In this document: positions 37,780 through 46,838 of the stretch, one piece after another
Layout of the letters: each line of letters opens with the position of its first letter
Numbering within the stretch: the stretch's first letter is position 1
From: Deltaproteobacteria bacterium
Lineage (GTDB): Bacteria; Myxococcota_A; Polyangia; Polyangiales; Ga0077539
Reading direction: 5' to 3'
DNA: 64,000 nucleotides
NCBI GenBank assembly: GCA_030694465.1
Contig: JAUXYJ010000099.1
Span: 1-64,000, forward strand
The notes under the pieces: model-generated
Told to the model about the DNA's origin: nothing
What the model saw: the letters and a program-made list of their open reading frames with translations, nothing else
The model's database searches: none
Made by a program: the position numbers and the translations under genes

Positions 37780-38295
37780 ATGGCGATCACGGAGAAGCTC
37801 GAGGTTTCGGTGAACGACGAGGTGCTCACGTTCGGGGTCCTCGGCCCTCTCTGCATCTATCTCTATCGCGACATGATGAAGCCCATTCACATCGCGACGG
37901 GACGCGCGGCGCATCGGTCGATGTTCAAGCGATACCCCGACGGGCTCGCCGTGCTGATCTTGTATCGCGCATCGCGCTACTTGTCGGAGGACTCAGGGTC
38001 GCTGCGCACGGAGTTTCTCGCGCTGATGAAGGAGGCCGACGAGTTCGTGAAGGTCGTTGGCGTGTCCATCGAACAGACGGGCTTTCTGTCAGCGACGATT
38101 CGCGCCTCGGCCTCGGGGATGACCCTACTCTCGCGGCCGAAGTACACCATCAAGTACAGCGCCACGACCCAAGAGGCGATCACGTGGATCGCCACGCAGG
38201 GGTCACGAATCAGCGCGACGCTCGACCCACGCGCGATCGAAGCGGCGGTCGCGCGGATGGAGTCCCTCGCGCCCGGCGCGCTGATCCGCGGATGA
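37780..38295 (+). CDS. STAS-like small protein, unassigned
   Basis: 171 aa from ATG 37780, soluble, no signal peptide. Alternating strands and helices (V-L-T-F-G-V-L-G-P-L-C-I-Y-L-Y, L-A-V-L-I-L-Y-R-A-S-R, F-V-K-V-V-G-V-S-I-E-Q-T-G-F) resemble small STAS/SpoIIAA-like domains, but no phosphorylatable serine motif can be fixed. Precedes the radical SAM gene by 185 bp on the same strand; a functional link is possible but not shown. Confidence 0.6.
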   Translation: MAITEKLEVSVNDEVLTFGVLGPLCIYLYRDMMKPIHIATGRAAHRSMFKRYPDGLAVLILYRASRYLSEDSGSLRTEFLALMKEADEFVKVVGVSIEQTGFLSATIRASASGMTLLSRPKYTIKYSATTQEAITWIATQGSRISATLDPRAIEAAVARMESLAPGALIRG

Positions 38296-38480
38296 CGCCG
38301 CGACACGCGATTGCGCAATCTGTAGACCGACTCGCGCGACGGCGCGTCTTGACCCGGTCCCCGTTGGACGATCGCGACGCCCACTTGGAACAAGACACGC
38401 CACAAGCGGCCTCCTGGTACGAATCGGGAGGCGCTCTGCGCGTGTCAGCAACAAAACGCGAAGTTACGGAAAGAGCACCC

Positions 38481-40064
38481 ATGGCACGCAGAGTCTTGTT
38501 CATCGTGAAAGAGATCGAGGGCGCAGAGCCCCTCGGCGCGCTCTACATCGCTGGATGTCTCCGCGCGGCGGGCCATGACGTGCGCTTCATCGGGACGCGC
38601 GGCGTCGATGTCCTCGCTCAGGTCGCGGCGTACGCCCCGGACGTGGTGGCCTTTGGATCGACCACGGGGCTGCACCGCTACTACCTGGGGCTCGCGTACG
38701 CGATCAAGCAGCGATTTCCCTCGGTACTCACGCTCTTCGGCGGCCCGCACCCGACGTTCTATCCGGACGTGATCTTCTCGCCAGGCATCGACGTGATCTG
38801 CCAGGGCGAGGGCGAAGACGCCGCGGTTGAGCTGTGTGACGCGCTCGATCGCGGTGACGACCACCGCGCGATCCGCGACCTCTGGGTGAAGCACGAGGGT
38901 GCCGTCTACAAGAACCCTCCCCGCGCGTTGCGCCGTGACCTCGACGCGATCCCGAATCCCCCGCGCGAGCTGCTCTATGAGTTCGACGACCTCTTGCGGC
39001 GACGGCCGCTGAAGTCCTTCACGACCAATCGAGGCTGCCCTTTTCCTTGCAGCTACTGCTTCAATCCGTCCCTCGTCGACCACTACGGATCGAGCTGGAA
39101 GAAGGTTCGCATCCGTAGCCCCGAGCGCGTCGTCGACGAGGTCACCACGGTCCAGCGCCAGGGTCCGCTCGACGTCGTCGGCTTTCGCGAGAGTATCTTC
39201 GTCTACAGCAAGCAGTGGCTGCGCGAGTTCGGCGAGCGGTATCGCAGCGAAGTGCGACTGCCGTACTACTGCCACCTGCGCGCCGACATGCTCGACGAAG
39301 AGATGGTCGAGCTGCTCGCGTGGTCCGGATGCCACACGGTCAACGTCGGAATCGAGACAGCCAGCGAGCGCATCGCCAACGAGGTCCTCGACCGCCACAT
39401 CAAGATGGACCGATTAAAGCGCGGCGTTCGACTGCTGAAGAAAGCCGGCATCGTGGTGTTCGCCGACAACATCCTCGGCATCCCGGGCGGCACGCTCGAG
39501 GACGACCTCGCGACGCTCGCGCTCAACGTCGAGCTCGACGTCGACTACGCCGCTGCGACGCTGTGCACTCCGTACCCGGGGACCAAGCTCGCGGAGTACG
39601 CCGTCGCCAACGGGTACTTCTCAGGCGACTTCGAGTCGATCCACGAGAGCTATTACACAGAGTCCGTGCTGCGCTTTCGCAGCGAGCGCGAGAAGCGCCA
39701 GATCGAGAACCTGCACAAGGTGTTCGCCGTCGCGGCCGCGCTCCCCGCGCTGCTCCCTGTGTGGAAGCGCCTGCTCCACTTGCCGCCGAACGACTTCTTC
39801 TACGCGATGTTTCGATCGTGGTACCTGGTCGCGCACTTCACCGACGTGATGCCCCGCAGGATGGACCTCGAGCACGCGATCGAGGGCCTTCGAAGCATCT
39901 TCGGCGTCTTCTACGGAAGCGACGAGAACGTGTTCGCCACGCCCGCCGACGAGCCCGCGCTCGTGATCGATCAGCGGCCCGGCGCGGGCGCGTGCGACGC
40001 GAGCGTGCCGAAGCTCGTGGCCCCCAGCAGGCTCGTTCGACAGGAGGTCGCTGATGTTCGCTGA
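38481..40064 (+). CDS. B12-binding-type radical SAM enzyme
   Basis: 527 aa from ATG 38481 (GGAAAGAG upstream). The N-terminal ~130 residues are a cobalamin-binding Rossmann-type domain (A-P-D-V-V-A-F-G-S-T-T-G, L-T-L-F-G-G-P-H-P-T-F-Y-P, I-C-Q-G-E-G-E). The radical SAM domain follows, with the [4Fe-4S] motif N-R-G-C-P-F-P-C-S-Y-C near residue 184, and later T-V-N-V-G-I-E-T-A-S-E-R and F-A-D-N-I-L-G-I-P-G-G. No D-x-H-x-x-G motif for B12 axial histidine is seen. Such enzymes perform radical methylations or rearrangements; the substrate is unknown. Overlaps the next gene by 11 bp. Confidence 0.85.
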   Translation: MARRVLFIVKEIEGAEPLGALYIAGCLRAAGHDVRFIGTRGVDVLAQVAAYAPDVVAFGSTTGLHRYYLGLAYAIKQRFPSVLTLFGGPHPTFYPDVIFSPGIDVICQGEGEDAAVELCDALDRGDDHRAIRDLWVKHEGAVYKNPPRALRRDLDAIPNPPRELLYEFDDLLRRRPLKSFTTNRGCPFPCSYCFNPSLVDHYGSSWKKVRIRSPERVVDEVTTVQRQGPLDVVGFRESIFVYSKQWLREFGERYRSEVRLPYYCHLRADMLDEEMVELLAWSGCHTVNVGIETASERIANEVLDRHIKMDRLKRGVRLLKKAGIVVFADNILGIPGGTLEDDLATLALNVELDVDYAAATLCTPYPGTKLAEYAVANGYFSGDFESIHESYYTESVLRFRSEREKRQIENLHKVFAVAAALPALLPVWKRLLHLPPNDFFYAMFRSWYLVAHFTDVMPRRMDLEHAIEGLRSIFGVFYGSDENVFATPADEPALVIDQRPGAGACDASVPKLVAPSRLVRQEVADVR

Positions 40065-40440
40065 TCCGAAGAAGACCGCGGTTCGGCGCGTACGGCGAAG
40101 GCTCAAGGCGAGCGCGTCGATCGTCGTCGCCGTGATCGCGGGCGCGTGGCTCGCCTGCAAACCGAGCAGCGGTCCGGGTCCCAGCCCGAGCGGACCCGAC
40201 GCTCGCGTGGGCCCCGACCGCACCGGTGGCAGCGCGCCTCCGCCCAATCCCGAGGACGCTTCGCAGCCAGACCCGCTCGACGCGCAGAGCGACGCGGGCG
40301 ACAGCGCGATCGTCGAAGCGGGCGCTGACGGCGGCACCGAGAGCGGGATCGCCCGTCGTCGCACGGCTCCGCGCACGCCTCAGGTAGACCGTCACGAGCA
40401 CCGCAACGGAATGCCCGTGAGAGACAACCTCCTCGAGTGA
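40054..40440 (+). CDS. Small Pro/Asp-rich lipoprotein
   Basis: 128 aa, start overlapping the radical SAM gene. A basic N-terminus (K-K-T-A-V-R-R-V-R-R-R) and hydrophobic run end at A-W-L-A-C-K, a good lipobox. The mature part is a low-complexity Pro/Asp/Gly/Ser linker of the kind seen in many lipoproteins of this window, followed by a basic tail. Real domain content is absent. The overlap suggests co-expression with the radical SAM enzyme, but whether it is its substrate is unknown. Confidence 0.55.
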   Translation: MFADPKKTAVRRVRRRLKASASIVVAVIAGAWLACKPSSGPGPSPSGPDARVGPDRTGGSAPPPNPEDASQPDPLDAQSDAGDSAIVEAGADGGTESGIARRRTAPRTPQVDRHEHRNGMPVRDNLLE

Positions 40441-41030
40441 CTCGACCGACCGGGACTCTCGCCGTCGAGCGCCCCACTGCGCGCGCGACGGCGTGTTGAG
40501 CCCATGGATGGGTGAGGCAGGAGTCGGTCCCATGGGACTAGGCTGCCAGGCATGAAAATTCCGCACCACCGTGCACGCGGGGTCGACACCAAGCGGATCT
40601 CTCCGCTCCCTGTCACATCCGGCCATGCCTGCGCCGGGCGCGGTGGCTCGGCGTTGCAACGGGCGACGAAGACCCGCGCGTCTCCTCCCGAAGCACGCGA
40701 CGACGATAGGAGCTGAGCTCGACCCGATGCAGTACCTCCGCATGTTGCCGATGCCCCTGCGGGCTACAATCACGCGGATCGCGGCCGCCCCGGCGAAGGC
40801 GACGGAGGCGCTCCTGCGCTCGTGGGCAGCGATGATCCACCGGCTCCAGTACTGCTGAGGGGCTGCCCGCGGGCACGTACCCCGAGCAGGAGCAGGCCGA
40901 TCACCTGCTGGGCCTCCTGGCGCTCCAACGAGATAGGCCAATGCATCGGGGCTGCCGACAGCGCGCCGTAGGTGCTGCGCCAACTCCGTATTGCCTGCGA
41001 ATAGACAGGCGATCGCATCGCGGTCGAAGT
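40441..41030. other. Intergenic region with a dispersed-repeat copy
   Basis: No convincing gene. Open frames crossing it on the minus strand have random-looking, Arg-rich composition. A short copy of the dispersed repeat, AACTCCGTATTGCCTGCGAA, lies at 40982-41001, followed by CAGGCGATCGCATCGCGG. Confidence 0.45.
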
Positions 41031-41369
41031 TCATCGTGACGTCCTCGAAGACGAGCCGGAGGCGCGACCTCTCGGTGCGTCCTTCGCCAGCGCGAGCACG
41101 ACCGCTCCGCCGATCCACTGCGCGAACCTCTCGTCCGCGGCGTCGCGCGCGAATCGAAACTCGGTCATCGTGTCACCGGTTCGTCGCCGCGCGTGGTCTG
41201 CGTTTCGCTTGCGATTCCACAGCCAGCTCGACCATGCGCTGAGGACGATCGCCGCGAGCGTGACCGTGTTGACCGCGGCGACAGCCCACAGCGCGACGCC
41301 GCGACACGCGACGGACACGGCCACGGTGAAGGTCCGAAGAGGTGAGCTCTGCGCTCGAGTGCGCGGCAC
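41031..41369 (-). CDS. Possible small membrane protein
   Basis: 112 aa. Hydrophobic N-terminal half (F-T-V-A-V-S-V-A-C-R-G-V-A-L-W-A-V-A, V-N-T-V-T-L-A-A-I-V-L) could form one or two membrane helices, then a charged segment W-N-R-K-R-N-A-D-H-A-R and a short soluble tail with F-A-Q-W-I-G-G-A-V-V-L-A. Divergent from the lipoprotein gene at 41398. The 3' end runs toward the repeat copy. No family is recognised and no ribosome site is certain. Confidence 0.35.
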   Translation of the reverse strand: MPRTRAQSSPLRTFTVAVSVACRGVALWAVAAVNTVTLAAIVLSAWSSWLWNRKRNADHARRRTGDTMTEFRFARDAADERFAQWIGGAVVLALAKDAPRGRASGSSSRTSR

Positions 41370-41397
41370 GCGACGTGCTTACAATCGCAACGAGAGT

Positions 41398-42174
41398 ATG
41401 AAGACCACGAAAGCAACGGTTGCTCGCGCGAGCGTGCGCCACGACCGCGACACCCATGTCGCTCCGTCGGCGCGTCCCTCAAGGCGCTGGTGGGGATTGC
41501 TGGCGCTGACGACAGCCGCGGCGGCGTGTCAGTGCACCGGAGAGCCCATGGACGTCAGGACGCGGGACGCGACGCTGGACAGCACCGCGAACGCGACGTC
41601 CGACAGCGCGTCGGACACGGCGTCCGAGCGCGTGGAGCAACCGGACGCGCGGGTGGACAGCGACGGATCGGACGGCGGCTCCGAGTGCGCGCAGCTCGCG
41701 CCGAACGGCTGTCCCCTGGCCGTCCCTCCAGCGTCGCGTCCGGTGGTGTGCGACAACGGTTGCAACGCGGCGCATGCCGAGCAGGCCTGCGACTACGAGC
41801 GCGTGTGGTGTCGCTGCGTGCTGGGCGCCGGCTATTGGTGGATGTGCGAGCCCATCGAATGTCCCTCCAGCGGTCCCGTCGCGGGCGCGTCGTGCACCAA
41901 CGCGGACCTGATGTGCGCGCGGAGATTCGAAGATCCTGGCTATCGCTGCGTCGCCGGCGAGAACGTCTGGGTGCGATGCGCGTTCATTCGCAGCATGCCA
42001 CCTTCGCTACAGGGCCTGCACTGCCCCCCGCGACCTCCGACGGCGAACACCCTCTGCTGTGTGCTTCCCGCGAGCGACAGCCCACCGCCGCGCGAGTGTC
42101 GCTATGCAAACGGCGACGGCGGCAGCGAGACATGGGACTGCGTCAACAACCATTGGACGCAGATCGCGCCGTAG
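41398..42174 (+). CDS. Cysteine-rich secreted lipoprotein
   Basis: 258 aa from ATG 41398. Signal segment W-W-G-L-L-A-L-T-T-A-A-A-A-C ends in a lipobox-like cysteine; an Asp/Ser/Thr-rich linker follows to ~residue 100. The mature domain has about 16 cysteines with C-D-N-G-C-N-A-A-H-A, W-C-R-C-V-L-G-A-G-Y-W-W-M-C and T-L-C-C-V-L-P, likely disulfide-bonded outside the cytoplasm. Of unknown function. A dispersed-repeat copy follows its 3' end. Confidence 0.7.
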   Translation: MKTTKATVARASVRHDRDTHVAPSARPSRRWWGLLALTTAAAACQCTGEPMDVRTRDATLDSTANATSDSASDTASERVEQPDARVDSDGSDGGSECAQLAPNGCPLAVPPASRPVVCDNGCNAAHAEQACDYERVWCRCVLGAGYWWMCEPIECPSSGPVAGASCTNADLMCARRFEDPGYRCVAGENVWVRCAFIRSMPPSLQGLHCPPRPPTANTLCCVLPASDSPPPRECRYANGDGGSETWDCVNNHWTQIAP

Positions 42175-42212
42175 CGCGAGCGTCACGCGACGCCCTGCGG
42201 GTGCCCGTTGCC

Positions 42213-42287
42213 TCGTCTGCGCCCTCGGCCCGACGTGCGCGCACCGTGCGTTCTCCGGTGTTTTCGCAGGCGATACGGTGTTGGTCG
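42213..42287 (-). repeat. Dispersed repeat copy (AACGCACGGTGCG subfamily)
   Basis: Minus strand reads AACACCGTATCGCCTGCGAA, then AACACCGGAGAACGCACGGTGC, then a GGGCCGAGGGCGCAG tail. It shares core and tail with the copies at 57866 and 59731. Confidence 0.75.
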
Positions 42288-42458
42288 CCGCTGCGCCACG
42301 CGCGCCACAGGAGACTCGTCCAAGGGGGAGGCGTCAAAGCAGGTCATGCGCTCGCCACCGACGTACTTCGCGCGCAGCGACATCGAACGGTAGCGTTCCG
42401 AAGCGCACGAGGACGCTGGTGCACACCATCCGGCCAACCCTCCTCGGCACCCCGAAGC

Positions 42459-42845
42459 TCAGGTCGCCGACGCAGGGGCCTCGATCCAACGCAGGACGGC
42501 CTCGCGCGTGTCGTCCGGCCGCGTGTTGAAGCAGATCTTCGCCTGCGGGGCGCGCTCGTGCACGACGTTGACGAGCTTCTCGAACAAGAGAAAATGAGCC
42601 GCGCTCGCCCGTACCCCTGCGCCGATCAAGACAACGTCACACGGCTTCTCGTCGAGCGTCGCGCGCAGGACGGCCTCGGCCGTCTCGCCGAGATCGGTGA
42701 GGCACCAGCGCGCATCGAAGCCGAGATCGCGGAGGCTCTGCTCCTCTCTCGCCAAGCTCGCGCCGAGCTTCTCCGGCGTCAGCCCCGGAAACGCGGAGAG
42801 GTCCACAACACTGGGCAGGAGTCCGATCAAAACGACACGCTTCAT
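42459..42845 (-). CDS. Conserved hypothetical protein
   Basis: 128 aa from ATG 42845; an in-frame ATG 27 bp upstream is less likely. It opens M-K-R-V-V-L-I-G-L-L-P, continues L-S-A-F-P-G-L-T-P-E-K-L, and ends with D-V-V-L-I-G-A-G-V-R, F-L-L-F-E-K-L-V-N-V-V-H and I-C-F-N-T-R-P-D-D. This looks like a widespread small Rossmann-like hypothetical family. No catalytic residues can be named. Stands alone on the minus strand. Confidence 0.7.
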   Translation of the reverse strand: MKRVVLIGLLPSVVDLSAFPGLTPEKLGASLAREEQSLRDLGFDARWCLTDLGETAEAVLRATLDEKPCDVVLIGAGVRASAAHFLLFEKLVNVVHERAPQAKICFNTRPDDTREAVLRWIEAPASAT

Positions 42846-42988
42846 CGGTGAGCCTTTTAGCACAGCTGGCACCTCGCTGGGCTCGTTCTGCCGATGTCAC
42901 GCCGAGCTGCGATGCTGCGGTGCTGCGACTACCCAGCATCCTGTCGATTTCTCACAACGCGCGCGACCGCGACTCGCGGCATAAACGT

Positions 42989-44203
42989 TCAGCGCTGCGG
43001 CGCATCGAGCGTGAAGAGCGACAAGACGCTCGCGGACGCGCTCTTCTTCCACAGCACCGCCAACGACGAGCCCGCGACGGACACATCGACGATGCGGCGC
43101 ACACGCGGGCTGCAACGCTCGACGTCGTCGAGGAGCACCTCGCACGGCAGTTGCCCGTCGCGCTGACGAAACAAAAGCACCGAGACTCCGTCGGTCACGA
43201 CGATCGAATCGTCGTCGACGCGCGCTGCGGCACCGCACTCCCAAAGCAGCTCGGAGTCGAAGCAGCGAGCGCCCTCCAGGGCCTCGGGCGCGGGTCCCCA
43301 GCGAGCGCGATCGGTGTTCGTCTCCCAGCAGAACGTGCGTTCGTCGCGCTCGATACGCGCGATCTCGTGGTCGAGAAACCCGACGTCCCATTTGTGCGTC
43401 GCACGCGCACGCAACGCTCGCGCTCGCGCCAACCGCCGCTCTTTCGCAGCAACAAAAGCGCCGCCGTGCTCGTCGCCGACGCGCCACACGACGCCGTTCA
43501 CTCCGAGCGACCACACGCCCCGGCGGGCAGAGACGATCGCGCAGCCCGCAGCCCAATCCCAGCGTCGGTCGACCGAGGTCGCGCCGGCGCTCCACCGCGC
43601 GGTCCCGCCCTGCTCGGCGATGTCCGACGAGACCGTGTACAGCGCGCCATCGTCGCTGAACGCGTGGGCGAACAGGTCGTGTTCACCCTGCGGAAGCTGC
43701 TGTGACGTCACTCGTCCGGTGGCCACGTCGAGGAGGGTGAGCAGCCCTTGTTCGCCGTCCGTTCCGCGCCAGGCGAGGGTGCTCCCGTCCGGCGAAAACG
43801 CGACGAGCGCGCCGCTCTTGCCTTGCTGGTTGAGGGTGATGGGAGCGCCCGTGGGAAGGTCGACTTCGCGGACAATCTTGCCGCTCGCGGCGTCGCCGAC
43901 GACGACACCTCCGCGTCGTTGATCGCCCTCCCATCGCTCGTGTGCCGCGGCCCACCGCGATCCGTCGCGCGACCAGCAGACCGAGTCCCACCAGCCTTTG
44001 TCCGGTGCGTCTCTCTGCCACACTGGGTTTGCATCGAGCGAGGGCCGAATCGACGCTGCGCCACCCAACATGCCTCCGCGCTGCACGAGCGCGATCGCGC
44101 CCGTCGAAGAGAGCGAAACGCGGCTCCCATCGGGGACAGCCATCGAACCCGCGAGTCGAACGGTGCTGTGGAGCGCAAAGGGAACCTTGCTCTTGCTTGC
44201 CAT
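42989..44203 (-). CDS. Beta-propeller (WD40/PQQ-like) protein
   Basis: 404 aa from ATG 44203; sequence further upstream in the frame is not gene-like. Repeated blade patterns of roughly 40-50 residues are seen: S-V-C-W-S-R-D-G-S-R-W-A-A-A, V-A-F-S-P-D-G-S-T-L-A-W-R, L-T-L-L-D-V-A-T-G-R-V, A-F-S-D-D-G-A-L-Y-T-V. No signal peptide is seen, so it is probably cytoplasmic and may act as a binding scaffold. Divergent from the small gene at 44345. Confidence 0.65.
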   Translation of the reverse strand: MASKSKVPFALHSTVRLAGSMAVPDGSRVSLSSTGAIALVQRGGMLGGAASIRPSLDANPVWQRDAPDKGWWDSVCWSRDGSRWAAAHERWEGDQRRGGVVVGDAASGKIVREVDLPTGAPITLNQQGKSGALVAFSPDGSTLAWRGTDGEQGLLTLLDVATGRVTSQQLPQGEHDLFAHAFSDDGALYTVSSDIAEQGGTARWSAGATSVDRRWDWAAGCAIVSARRGVWSLGVNGVVWRVGDEHGGAFVAAKERRLARARALRARATHKWDVGFLDHEIARIERDERTFCWETNTDRARWGPAPEALEGARCFDSELLWECGAAARVDDDSIVVTDGVSVLLFRQRDGQLPCEVLLDDVERCSPRVRRIVDVSVAGSSLAVLWKKSASASVLSLFTLDAPQR

Positions 44204-44344
44204 GGCGTATTCAAACCCCGACGCCCTGTCCGCGGTCAATCTCTCGCCCGAGGGTCGAGCCGGACTGAGCGCGCAGACGAGGCAACCGGCGATCGCGTGG
44301 GCGACGTACCGTGCGCTGATGGTTGTATTCTCACGACCACGAAA

Positions 44345-44620
44345 ATGACTGAGCAAGAAGCAGACTCCGTGCTCGCGTGGTTGGCTGAGGGCGCGTCCCT
44401 GAGCGTTCCCTTCGAGGCCCCGCTGTTCCCGGACAACTTCGCCTACGGCAATTCGTTGCGGCGTCAGACCGATGGGCGCTACGTGCTTGAGACGCGCTTC
44501 AAAGAAATGCAGGTCATCCGAGAGGACGAACCAATGCAACTCAGCCGCGCGATCCTGAACGAGACGGACCTGCGGGAGAGACTACGCGATGTGCACTTCT
44601 CCCAGTGCATCCGGAAGTGA
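44345..44620 (+). CDS. Small hypothetical protein
   Basis: 91 aa from ATG 44345. Composition is protein-like (E-A-D-S-V-L-A-W-L-A-E-G-A-S-L, F-P-D-N-F-A-Y-G-N-S-L-R, V-L-E-T-R-F-K-E-M-Q-V-I), acidic and with no export signal. No family recognised. Its promoter shares the 140-bp gap with the divergent beta-propeller gene. A repeat copy starts right after its stop. Confidence 0.5.
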   Translation: MTEQEADSVLAWLAEGASLSVPFEAPLFPDNFAYGNSLRRQTDGRYVLETRFKEMQVIREDEPMQLSRAILNETDLRERLRDVHFSQCIRK

Positions 44621-44626
44621 ACTCTC

Positions 44627-44712
44627 CAACACAGGATCACCTGCGAAAACACCGACAGATCGCAACACCAAGCGATGGGATCACAGGCCCAAAGAGCGGG
44701 CCGCTGGAGCAT
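44627..44712 (+). repeat. Dispersed repeat copy (GGCCCAAAGAGCGG subfamily)
   Basis: Reads AACACAGGATCACCTGCGAA, then AACACCGACAGATCGC, and after ~25 bp GGCCCAAAGAGCGGGCCG. The copy at 55688 shares the same start and the same GGCCCAAAGAGCGG tail. Confidence 0.75.
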
Positions 44713-44782
44713 CAAGCCAGAGGGCGCGGCGCTACGGCAGCGTGGGTCGCCGACCGCGCGTTCGAGGGGGTGCACTTCGGGC

Positions 44783-45700
44783 TCACGGCGTCGCGCGTGG
44801 GTCGCCGTCGAAGTAGTGGCTCAGCGCCTCGATGAACGCGCGGGTGCGCCTCGGGACAAACCGCGCTGGGGGATAAAAGATGTGCATGTCCAGCGCCGCG
44901 CGGCTCACCCAGCGATCGAGGACGGTCACCACGCGTCCGTCTGCGATTTCGCGGTCAAAGAAGTAGGGGACCGACCACGCGACGCCCAGGTGTCGCATCA
45001 CGCCCGCGTAGAGCATCGCGTTGGAGTTGCTGGTGAGGGTCCCGCGCGTCTCGACGTCGACCGGCTCGTGGGTCTGCGGATCGACGAAGTGCCAACGCCG
45101 TCGGGGATAGCTCAGGCAGTTGTGCGCGAGCAGGTCCGCTGGGTGCGCCAAGGGCGGGCTGCGCGCGAGGTACGTGGGCGTCGCGATGATCGCGCCGCGA
45201 AAGGCCAAGAGCTTGCGGTGTACGCACGCGGTGTCCGGAAACCGTTCGTGCGGCGCCCGTCCCGCGACGAGCAGATCGAACGCGTCGCCGAGATGATCGA
45301 GCGACTCGCCCACAATATCAATTTCGAGATGCACGTCGGGATAGGCCTCGAGGTACGCCGGGATCACCTCGTGGTGAAAACCCGAGCTCGCGAAGAAGCT
45401 CGGGAGGATCACCTTCATCCTCCCGTGCGCTTTTGAAGCGACGCTGCGCGCGCGCTCTTCCGCTTCACTCACCAGCGCCGCGACTTCGCGGACGCTCTCG
45501 TACAAGAGCCTCCCCGCTTCGGTGAGCGTGACCTTGCGGGTTGTACGGTGAACAAGCTGCACGCTGAGCCTCTGCTCGAGCGCTTGAATGCGCTTGGTGA
45601 TCTGCGACGGCGCCAGGTCGAGCGCCTTCGCTGCGGCCGCAAAGCTGCCGCGCTCGACGAGCGTGATCAGCGCGAGATGCTCTTCGAGTTGTCCTGCCAC
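44783..45700 (-). CDS. LysR-family transcription regulator
   Basis: 305 aa from GTG 45700, which places the start correctly before the N-terminal helix-turn-helix (L-A-L-I-T-L-V-E-R-G-S-F-A-A-A-A-K-A-L-D, then S-Q-I-T-K-R-I-Q-A-L-E). The remainder is the LysR effector-binding domain (D-L-L-V-A-G-R, L-A-H-N-C-L-S-Y, W-H-F). Divergent from the CpcT/CpeT-like gene, a common arrangement in which LysR proteins control the neighbour and themselves. Inducer unknown. Confidence 0.88.
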   Translation of the reverse strand: MAGQLEEHLALITLVERGSFAAAAKALDLAPSQITKRIQALEQRLSVQLVHRTTRKVTLTEAGRLLYESVREVAALVSEAEERARSVASKAHGRMKVILPSFFASSGFHHEVIPAYLEAYPDVHLEIDIVGESLDHLGDAFDLLVAGRAPHERFPDTACVHRKLLAFRGAIIATPTYLARSPPLAHPADLLAHNCLSYPRRRWHFVDPQTHEPVDVETRGTLTSNSNAMLYAGVMRHLGVAWSVPYFFDREIADGRVVTVLDRWVSRAALDMHIFYPPARFVPRRTRAFIEALSHYFDGDPRATP

Positions 45701-45820
45701 AATCGACCGAGCATCGCAGCGTGCGCGCGCGGTGTCCCGAGCATTGTTCTGAAAATAGAAATAATGAATTTCACCTGAGAATATGGCGCATAAATCGCTT
45801 GTTGCGTAGAGCGTCTCTCC
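45701..45820. promoter_or_regulatory. AT-rich divergent promoter region, lysR / cpeT-like gene
   Basis: A 120-bp gap with an unusually AT-rich core at ~45743-45775 (TTCTGAAAATAGAAATAATG). TTCT-N6-AGAA (45747-45760) is a small dyad that could be a LysR-type site. Assignment is by position only. Confidence 0.35.
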
Positions 45821-46546
45821 ATGACCAACCGGACATCGTTGTGTATGGGACGCGCACTGGCGTTGGCGTTGGCGTTGCCCTCGGCGAGCGCCTGCGGACC
45901 GGTGGCCGCTGCGATGGGCGACGCTGAGGGCGACGCTGGGGGGGATGCCGCGGTCTCTGACGGCGAGACGGGCGTCGCGAGCGATCGGGCCGTGCGGCGG
46001 CTGTCGCAGCTGCTCCAGGGGCGATTCGACTCGAGCGCGCAGGCCACGCGGGACATGCGGTACTTCGATGTCACCCTGACGATCTGTCGTGTGTCCGCGC
46101 CGGACGTGTCCGCGAGCACGTTGTACATCGAACAAGCGCTCCGCGGTCGGCCGCCGTATCGCCAGCGGTTGTACGTCTTGGGCTCGGGCGCCGACGGCGC
46201 GACGGTGGCGACCAGTCGTGTGTTTGAATTCAACGACCCCGACGCGGTCGTCGGGTTGTGCGATCGCGTCGGCGTGCAGAGCGTCGCGGCGAGCGACGTG
46301 GTCGAGCGCGAAGGATGCACGGTGACCCTGACGTTGCAGGGCGATCGATTCGTCGGTCAAACTGCAGGGCGAACGTGTCTTTCGACGCTGATGGGCGCGG
46401 CCTATGCGACCACAGAGATCACCCTCGGCGAGGCCACACTCGACAGCTGGGACCGCGGTTACAACGCGATGGGACGACAGGTGTGGGGCGCCACCGCCGG
46501 GGCCTATCGCTTCGAGCGCCGAAGCCCGCTCTCGGCGCTCGAGTGA
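45821..46546 (+). CDS. CpcT/CpeT-family lipoprotein
   Basis: 241 aa. Signal segment ends A-S-A-C-G, a lipobox, followed by an Asp/Gly linker. The body matches the CpcT/CpeT chromophore-lyase family pattern: L-L-Q-G-R-F-D-S-S-A-Q, L-Y-I-E-Q-A-L, P-Y-R-Q-R-L-Y-V-L, V-F-E-F-N-D-P, E-G-C-T-V-T-L, C-x-S-x-x-x-G-A-x-Y-A-T-T-E, and S-W-D-R-G-Y-N. In cyanobacteria these attach bilins to phycobiliproteins; here, without phycobilisomes, the function must differ and is unknown. Confidence 0.75.
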   Translation: MTNRTSLCMGRALALALALPSASACGPVAAAMGDAEGDAGGDAAVSDGETGVASDRAVRRLSQLLQGRFDSSAQATRDMRYFDVTLTICRVSAPDVSASTLYIEQALRGRPPYRQRLYVLGSGADGATVATSRVFEFNDPDAVVGLCDRVGVQSVAASDVVEREGCTVTLTLQGDRFVGQTAGRTCLSTLMGAAYATTEITLGEATLDSWDRGYNAMGRQVWGATAGAYRFERRSPLSALE

Positions 46547-46577
46547 GCGATCGCCCACGACAGTCTCGCCTCTGAAC

Positions 46578-46745
46578 ATGCCCGTGGATGCGCGCCCCGC
46601 GTCGCGAGAGACCACGCAGGACACGAGCCGCGAGGTCGTTGCGGTGGATGGGATGTCCGAGGTCGCTTCGCGCGACGTGGTGTCCGCGGAGGACGTGATC
46701 GTCGACGTTCGTGTCGAAGATGTCGCGATGGCCGGCGCAACCTAG
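46578..46745 (+). CDS. Short Asp/Val-rich frame, possible lipoprotein remnant
   Basis: 55 codons from an ATG at 46578: D-T-S-R-E-V-V-A-V-D, then S-R-D-V-V-S-A-E-D-V-I-V-D-V-R-V-E-D-V. This resembles the acidic linkers of nearby lipoproteins but has no signal peptide or domain. Possibly a decayed copy. Confidence 0.2.
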   Translation: MPVDARPASRETTQDTSREVVAVDGMSEVASRDVVSAEDVIVDVRVEDVAMAGAT

Positions 46746-46838
46746 GATGCGCGTGCGCGACGGGCCCGAGGGAGTGTTCTTACAAACAGACTCCGAACAC
46801 ACTCTCGTGAATCTACTGCGCTTTCACACCGCGAGCGA

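Noticed and set aside
39838..41118. Minus-strand 426-codon open frame over the radical SAM 3' end and the following gap
   Set aside because: Random-looking composition and it covers two real plus-strand genes; no ribosome site.
41365..41380. Sigma-54-like CGGCACGCGACGTGCTT before the lipoprotein at 41398
   Set aside because: GG-N10-GC spacing fits, but the -12 TTGC is changed and the leader would be only a few bases long.
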